Origin: Aequorivita sp.
Lineage (GTDB): Bacteria; Bacteroidota; Bacteroidia; Flavobacteriales; Flavobacteriaceae
NCBI GenBank assembly: GCA_024637015.1
Contig: JAGXGE010000004.1
Location: 310,001-374,000 of the forward strand
Direction of reading: 5' to 3'
Length of the DNA stretch: 64,000 nt
A program made the translations under genes and the position numbers. The notes under the pieces were generated by a model. The model did no database searches, was not told the DNA's origin, and saw nothing but the letters and a program-made list of their open reading frames with translations. Shown here one piece after another: positions 59,568-64,000 of this stretch; positions within the stretch are counted from its first letter, which is position 1, and every line of letters starts with the position of its first letter.

Positions 59568-60839
59568 TTAAAGGTCGAAACCTATATCATTACGATACTT
59601 CATCCTGTCAAAAGATAGTTTTTCTATATTTTGATAGGAATTTTTTAGTGCCTTTTTGAAATCAATATCCATAGAGGTTATAGCCAAAACACGCCCGCCA
59701 TTGGTAAGTATTTTGCCATTTTCAGATTTTGTTCCCGCGTGAAAAATAATTGAACCTTCCACATTTTCCAAACCTGAAATTTCTTTTCCTTTTCCGTAAT
59801 CTTCGGGATAGCCACCGGAAACGAGCATCACAGTAGTTGCCGCTCTTTCATCAATTTCAATATTGATATCATCAAGTTTTTGATGATAGGTCGCTTCAAA
59901 TAAATCTACCAAATCTGTCTTTATTCGAGGAAGTACAACTTCGGTCTCGGGATCGCCCATTCGTACGTTGTATTCTATTACGTAGGGCTCGTTATTCACT
60001 TTTATCAAACCGATAAAAACAAAACCTTTGTAGTCTATATTTTCTTCGGAAAGACCTTTAACCGTTGGTTTAACGATTCGTTCTTCAATTTTTTTCATCA
60101 AAATTTCATCTGCAAAAGGAACTGGGGAAACAGCACCCATTCCACCAGTATTCAATCCTGTATCGCCTTCGCCAATGCGTTTGTAATCTTTTGCAGTGGG
60201 AAGTATTTTGTAGTTTTTGCCGTCTGTTAGCACAAAAACGCTCAATTCTATTCCATCTAAAAATTCCTCGATTACCACTTTGGAACTTGCTTCGCCAAAT
60301 TTACTGTGCGCAAGCATATTTTCAAGCTCCTGTTTTGCTTCGTTTAAATCGTTCAAAATCAAAACCCCTTTCCCGGCGGCCAGTCCGTCAGCTTTCAAAA
60401 CGTAAGGAGGATTCAATTTTTCCAAGAAAGCTTTTCCCGCGTCCAAAGATTCTACTGTAAAACTTTCATATGCTGCCGTAGGAATATTATGCTGCGTCAT
60501 AAATTCCTTAGCGCGCTGTTTGCTGCCTTCCAGTAATGCACCTCTTTTTGATGGGCCAATGAGCATTACGTTTTTAAGCTCGGTAGTTTCGGAAAAATAA
60601 TCGGCTATTCCTTGTACCAAAGGATCTTCGGGACCTACCACGACCATTTCTATATTATTTTCTAAAACACATTTCTTTACCGCTTCAAAATCAGTCGGCT
60701 GAATAGCTATATTTGTTGCGATGGATCCAGTACCTGCATTTCCTGGTGCTACAAAAAGTTTATCACAACGTTTGCTCTGCGAAATTTTGTAAGCAAAGGT
60801 ATGTTCACGACCGCCGGAACCAAGGATGAGAATATTCAT
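59568..60839 (-). CDS. purD: Phosphoribosylamine-glycine ligase
   Basis: A 423-residue purine biosynthesis enzyme that joins glycine to phosphoribosylamine with ATP. It starts MNILILGSGGREHTFAYKI, has ATP-grasp features (YVLKADGLAAGKGVLIL, IEEFLDGIELSVFVLTDG) and VIEYNVRMGDPETEVVLPR for metal binding. The ATG at 60839 is the family start. It is convergent with the DUF6341-like gene and divergent from the CapK-like gene. Confidence 0.97.
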   Translation of the reverse strand: MNILILGSGGREHTFAYKISQSKRCDKLFVAPGNAGTGSIATNIAIQPTDFEAVKKCVLENNIEMVVVGPEDPLVQGIADYFSETTELKNVMLIGPSKRGALLEGSKQRAKEFMTQHNIPTAAYESFTVESLDAGKAFLEKLNPPYVLKADGLAAGKGVLILNDLNEAKQELENMLAHSKFGEASSKVVIEEFLDGIELSVFVLTDGKNYKILPTAKDYKRIGEGDTGLNTGGMGAVSPVPFADEILMKKIEERIVKPTVKGLSEENIDYKGFVFIGLIKVNNEPYVIEYNVRMGDPETEVVLPRIKTDLVDLFEATYHQKLDDINIEIDERAATTVMLVSGGYPEDYGKGKEISGLENVEGSIIFHAGTKSENGKILTNGGRVLAITSMDIDFKKALKNSYQNIEKLSFDRMKYRNDIGFDL

Positions 60840-60863
60840 AATTGAAATGTTTTGTTTCGGAGT

Positions 60864-60871
60864 CAAAAATA
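60864..60871 (-). promoter_or_regulatory. -7 promoter box for purD
   Basis: TATTTTTG on the minus strand matches TAnnTTTG, 24 nt before the purD ATG. Confidence 0.45.
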
Positions 60872-60912
60872 ATTGTTTGTACCTTGAACCACTAATTTAT
60901 TTGAAGCGAATT

Positions 60913-60920
60913 TATCTTTG
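60913..60920 (+). promoter_or_regulatory. -7 promoter box for the CapK-like gene
   Basis: TATCTTTG matches TAnnTTTG and ends 38 nt before the proposed TTG start at 60959. Confidence 0.45.
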
Positions 60921-60958
60921 GAAAGATTTGTTTTTGCTTTAAAAATAAAACTCTGCTT

Positions 60959-62269
60959 TTGAGACTCTTCGATATTTCATTATTTCTGAAACGTTTCCCT
61001 GTTAAAAGGGCTAAAGAAGAATTGCTGCAAATTTCGGAAATAAAAGAGGCAGACTACGAAGCGTTTTTGAATGCGAAAAAGACTGAAATTGTCAACTATC
61101 ATTTAAAGCATAATAGTTTTTATCGAGATACGGTAAATGGAGATTTTACAACTTGGGAATCTCTTCCTATTTTAAAAAAGGAAGATTATCAAATTCCTTT
61201 AAACAAAAGGCTTTCAAAAGGATTTTCAGAAAAGAAAGTTTACATCAACAAAACGTCTGGTTCCAGTGGTAACCCGATTCGTTTTGCCAAGGACAAGTAT
61301 AGTCATGCCATCACTTGGTCTTATCACATGGAGCGTTTTGGTTGGTACGGTATAGACTTTAATAGTTCGCTGCAGGCGCGTTATTACGGAATTCCTTTAG
61401 ATATTATTGAAAATAAAACCGTCCGATTGAAAGATTTGCTAGCAAATCGCCATCGGTTTTCAATAAACGATCTTTCGGAGAAAGCACTATCCGAAATGTT
61501 GGAGATTTATAAGAAGAAACCGTTTGATTATATAAACGGATATACCAGCAGTATTGTCCTTTTTGCAAAATACTTGAAAGAAAAAAATATTATTTTGAAA
61601 AGTGTTTGTCCTACTTTGAAGGTTTGTATTGTTACTTCCGAAATGCTTTTTGAAAATGATAAGATCTTGCTCGAAAATCAGTTTGGCGTTTCTGTGGTCA
61701 ATGAATACGGTTGCTCGGAAGCTGGAGTAATTGCTTTTACCAACCCCAATGGCGAATGGGAAATTGATTCCAAAACACTATTTGTTGAGATTTTGGATGA
61801 AGAAGATCGGGAAGTTCCATTGGGAGAAGAGGGTAGAATCGTAATTACTTCGTTACACAATAAGGCACATCCGTTTATACGTTATGAAATTGGTGATTAT
61901 GGTGCTTTGAGTGAAAAAAGTACCTTTAAAAAATCCATTTTAAAAAAGCTGGTTGGCAGAACGAATGATTTTGCAGTACTTCCCAGCGGGAAAAAAGCAG
62001 CAGGAATGACTTTTTATGTTATTACCAAAAAAATAATGGAGGAGAGCGGAAATATAAAAGAGTTTAAAGTGGTTCAAACAAAGATTGATACTTTTGAAAT
62101 AAGTTATGTGAGTGAGGAAGAATTGACTGAAGAAAAGAAGAACTTTATTACAAAAACACTTGAACAATTTTTGGAGACTGGGTTGACTTTTATATTCAGA
62201 CGAAAAGAACAGTTGGACAGGTCTGAAAGCGGTAAATTGAAACAATTTGTTTCTTTGGTTGAAAATTAA
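60959..62269 (+). CDS. CapK-like adenylate-forming enzyme
   Basis: A 436-residue protein of the phenylacetate-CoA ligase/CapK group. The AMP-binding loop is INKTSGSSGNPIRFAKD, followed by NEYGCSEAGVIAF and IRYEIGDYG. Proteins of this kind are common in capsule and O-antigen loci, where they may activate or transfer acyl or amino acid groups; the exact reaction is unknown. The start is TTG at 60959, because no ATG fits before the conserved N-terminal FLKRFPVKRAKEEL. It is followed by wecB. Confidence 0.82.
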   Translation: MRLFDISLFLKRFPVKRAKEELLQISEIKEADYEAFLNAKKTEIVNYHLKHNSFYRDTVNGDFTTWESLPILKKEDYQIPLNKRLSKGFSEKKVYINKTSGSSGNPIRFAKDKYSHAITWSYHMERFGWYGIDFNSSLQARYYGIPLDIIENKTVRLKDLLANRHRFSINDLSEKALSEMLEIYKKKPFDYINGYTSSIVLFAKYLKEKNIILKSVCPTLKVCIVTSEMLFENDKILLENQFGVSVVNEYGCSEAGVIAFTNPNGEWEIDSKTLFVEILDEEDREVPLGEEGRIVITSLHNKAHPFIRYEIGDYGALSEKSTFKKSILKKLVGRTNDFAVLPSGKKAAGMTFYVITKKIMEESGNIKEFKVVQTKIDTFEISYVSEEELTEEKKNFITKTLEQFLETGLTFIFRRKEQLDRSESGKLKQFVSLVEN

Positions 62270-62282
62270 ACATATTTATAAA

Positions 62283-63377
62283 ATGAAGATAACAATTGTT
62301 GCAGGCGCTAGACCAAATTTTATGAAGATATCGCCAATTATAAAGGCAATAGAGAAGCTTCAAACCATTCAGAATCCAATTAGTTATAGGTTAATTCATA
62401 CAGGGCAACATTACAATCCTAATTTGAGTGATACATTTTTTGAAGAATTGCAAATACCGCAGCCCAACTTGAATCTAAATATAAAAAGTGGCTCACAAGC
62501 TGAGCAAACGGCTGGTATTATGATTGCTTTCGAAAAAGAATTGACAGAAAATCGACCTGATTTTGTTATAGTTGTTGGTGATGTAACCTCAACGATGGCA
62601 TGTGCAATTGTTACAAAAAAGGCCAATATTTCCTTGATACACGTGGAGGCAGGTATTAGAAGCGGAGATAAAACAATGCCAGAGGAGATAAACCGAATGG
62701 TGACGGATAGTATTACAGATTACTTTTTTACCACTTCTGAGAAGGCATCTCAAAATTTAATTCATTCTGGAAATTCAAAGGAGAATATCTTCTTTGTAGG
62801 GAATGTTATGATAGATACACTTCTGCAAAATCTTACCCGTATCAAAAAACCTCTATTTTGGAATGATATAAATTTAGTGCCAAAAGAATATTATCTTTTA
62901 ACGCTCCACAGGCCATCAAACGTAGATGAAAGTTCTTTATTTATTGAATTATTAAAACAAATTACGGAGCACGCTGCTGGGGTTCCTATTATCTTTCCAG
63001 TTCATCCAAGAACGCAGCATATTTTAGCACAAACAAAAAATGTATTTAAAAATTTACACTTTGTGGAACCACAAGGGTATTTAAATTTTATCTATTTATT
63101 GAAAAATTGCAAAGCTATTTTGACCGATTCTGGAGGCATTACCGAAGAAGCCTCAATACTAAATGTTCCCTGTATTACATTTAGAGATTCTACGGAACGG
63201 CCCGAAACCTATGTTTTAGGGACAAACATTTTGGTAGGTAATAATAAAAAAAAGATTTCCGATGCTTTTCAAAAATTGAAAAATAATAGATGGAAAAATA
63301 CTGAAAGTATACCACTTTGGGATGGAAAAGCTTCAGAGAGAACCATCTCGCATTTACTGAAAATTCATTATGAGTAA
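62283..63377 (+). CDS. wecB: UDP-N-acetylglucosamine 2-epimerase (non-hydrolysing)
   Basis: A 364-residue cytosolic enzyme converting UDP-GlcNAc to UDP-ManNAc for surface polysaccharides. It begins MKITIVAGARPNFMKISPIIKAI and has HTGQHY, HVEAGIRSGDKTMPEEINR, LTLHRPSNVD and LTDSGGITEEAS, all typical of the family. The ATG at 62283 is preferred to 62247, which lies inside the end of the upstream gene. The next gene overlaps it by 8 nt. Confidence 0.95.
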   Translation: MKITIVAGARPNFMKISPIIKAIEKLQTIQNPISYRLIHTGQHYNPNLSDTFFEELQIPQPNLNLNIKSGSQAEQTAGIMIAFEKELTENRPDFVIVVGDVTSTMACAIVTKKANISLIHVEAGIRSGDKTMPEEINRMVTDSITDYFFTTSEKASQNLIHSGNSKENIFFVGNVMIDTLLQNLTRIKKPLFWNDINLVPKEYYLLTLHRPSNVDESSLFIELLKQITEHAAGVPIIFPVHPRTQHILAQTKNVFKNLHFVEPQGYLNFIYLLKNCKAILTDSGGITEEASILNVPCITFRDSTERPETYVLGTNILVGNNKKKISDAFQKLKNNRWKNTESIPLWDGKASERTISHLLKIHYE

Positions 63378-64000
63378 GGAAATTCTACTCATAACAAACT
63401 ATTTCCCTCCAGAAAAAGGAGCGGCACCAAATCGAATATTCAGCTTGGCAGAAGGACTGGGAAATGTAGGCTTTAAAGTTAACGTTGTTTGTCCTTTACC
63501 CAATTACCCCACTGGGAAAATTTTTAAGGATTATAGCGGAAAAATATCCTCATCAGAAAATGTCTCTTTTGGAAGAATAACCCGATTGTGGTTATGGCCC
63601 AGCAATTCTGCCAATAAGTTTGTGCGGTTACTGTCTATGGTTTCTTTTTCAATTAGCTTGGTTTTGTTCTTCATTTTTACTAAAACCCCAAAAAAGATAT
63701 TTATTCAATATTCACCCGTTTTTATAGGGTTTACTGCAGTTTGCCTAGGATGTTTGTTTTCTAAAAAAATTATTCTAAATGTTTCAGACCTTTGGCCTTT
63801 AGCAGGTTTAGAGATGGGTATTTTAAAGAAAGGCAGCTATTATTCCCTTTTGGTTAAAATGGAGCGCTACTGCTATCGGAATTCAGATTTAATAGTTGGA
63901 CAATCTGAAGAAATATTAGAGCATATTTCAAATTTTGAAAAAGAAAAACCTTTCTTTTTATATCGAAATATTCCAAACTTTGAAGCACCCCCAGTAACAC
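63370..64000 (+). CDS. Glycosyltransferase family 4 (WbuB-like), N-terminal part
   Basis: The ATG at 63370 overlaps the end of wecB by 8 nt. The translated part starts MSKEILLITNYFPPEKGAAP and continues with FSLAEGLGNVGFKVNVVCPLPNYPTGK and LNVSDLWPLAG, typical of the N-terminal domain of WbuB-like GT4 enzymes that build O-antigen or capsule. The gene runs beyond the window end, so the catalytic C-terminal domain is not visible. Confidence 0.88.
   Translation, partial: MSKEILLITNYFPPEKGAAPNRIFSLAEGLGNVGFKVNVVCPLPNYPTGKIFKDYSGKISSSENVSFGRITRLWLWPSNSANKFVRLLSMVSFSISLVLFFIFTKTPKKIFIQYSPVFIGFTAVCLGCLFSKKIILNVSDLWPLAGLEMGILKKGSYYSLLVKMERYCYRNSDLIVGQSEEILEHISNFEKEKPFFLYRNIPNFEAPPVT

Overview
The window looks like chromosome from a marine-type member of the Flavobacteriaceae (Bacteroidota). 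The evidence is AT-rich DNA, TAnnTTTG-type -7 promoter boxes, several small families typical of this group, a split ATP synthase operon (atpB-E-F-H-A-G without atpD/atpC), the type IX secretion/gliding lipoprotein SprE, and a surface protein with a C-terminal type IX sorting domain. I see no rRNA, tRNA, CRISPR array, transposase, integrase or phage genes.

Layout. 0-12 kb: end of an SDR gene, a lipoprotein, an M13 peptidase, an SDR/M28 peptidase pair, a CBS protein, a TMEM175-like channel, a tail-less SSB, RecQ, and a U32 (TrhP-like) protein with a ferredoxin. 12-20 kb: an accessory segment with a large type IX-secreted surface protein, a broken leucine-rich-repeat gene, and a LytS/LytTR-type two-component system with a propeller sensor. 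This segment lies between the intact tex gene (19.9-22.1 kb) and a decayed second copy of the tex 3' end (11.94-12.06 kb), which suggests it was inserted there. 20-32 kb: tex, two tandem paralogous secreted proteins of unknown function and metG, all leftward, then LD-carboxypeptidase, yraN and mfd. 32-44 kb: metabolism and envelope genes (disulfide-type flavoprotein, TspO-like protein, TerB-like protein, fbp, GNAT, aspartate kinase, a bifunctional OlsF-like acyltransferase, DUF5995, DoxX, TM2, VOC, 2-hydroxyacid dehydrogenase, cupin, a lipoprotein, a beta-barrel protein). 44-53 kb: the leftward block sprE, bactofilin, atpZ-like, DUF6168-like, atpB, E, F, H, A, G. 53-61 kb: PaaE-like reductase, lipoprotein, GT9, DUF4254, an apparently solitary adenine methylase, DUF6427/DUF6341-like membrane proteins, purD. 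61-64 kb: the start of a surface polysaccharide locus (CapK-like, wecB, a GT4 cut by the window end).

The most informative signals lie outside ordinary genes. They are the duplicated tex tail, whose 18 comparable codons differ only synonymously; a dispersed CTTCGACAgGCTCAG-type repeat read in frame inside both metG and mfd; different palindromes in the spacers of the atp operon, one next to the atpF start codon; a TCTAAAATC motif just before three start codons; and a near-leaderless mfd promoter. No clearly new defence or mobile system is visible. Function calls come from motif recognition by eye, and no database search was run.
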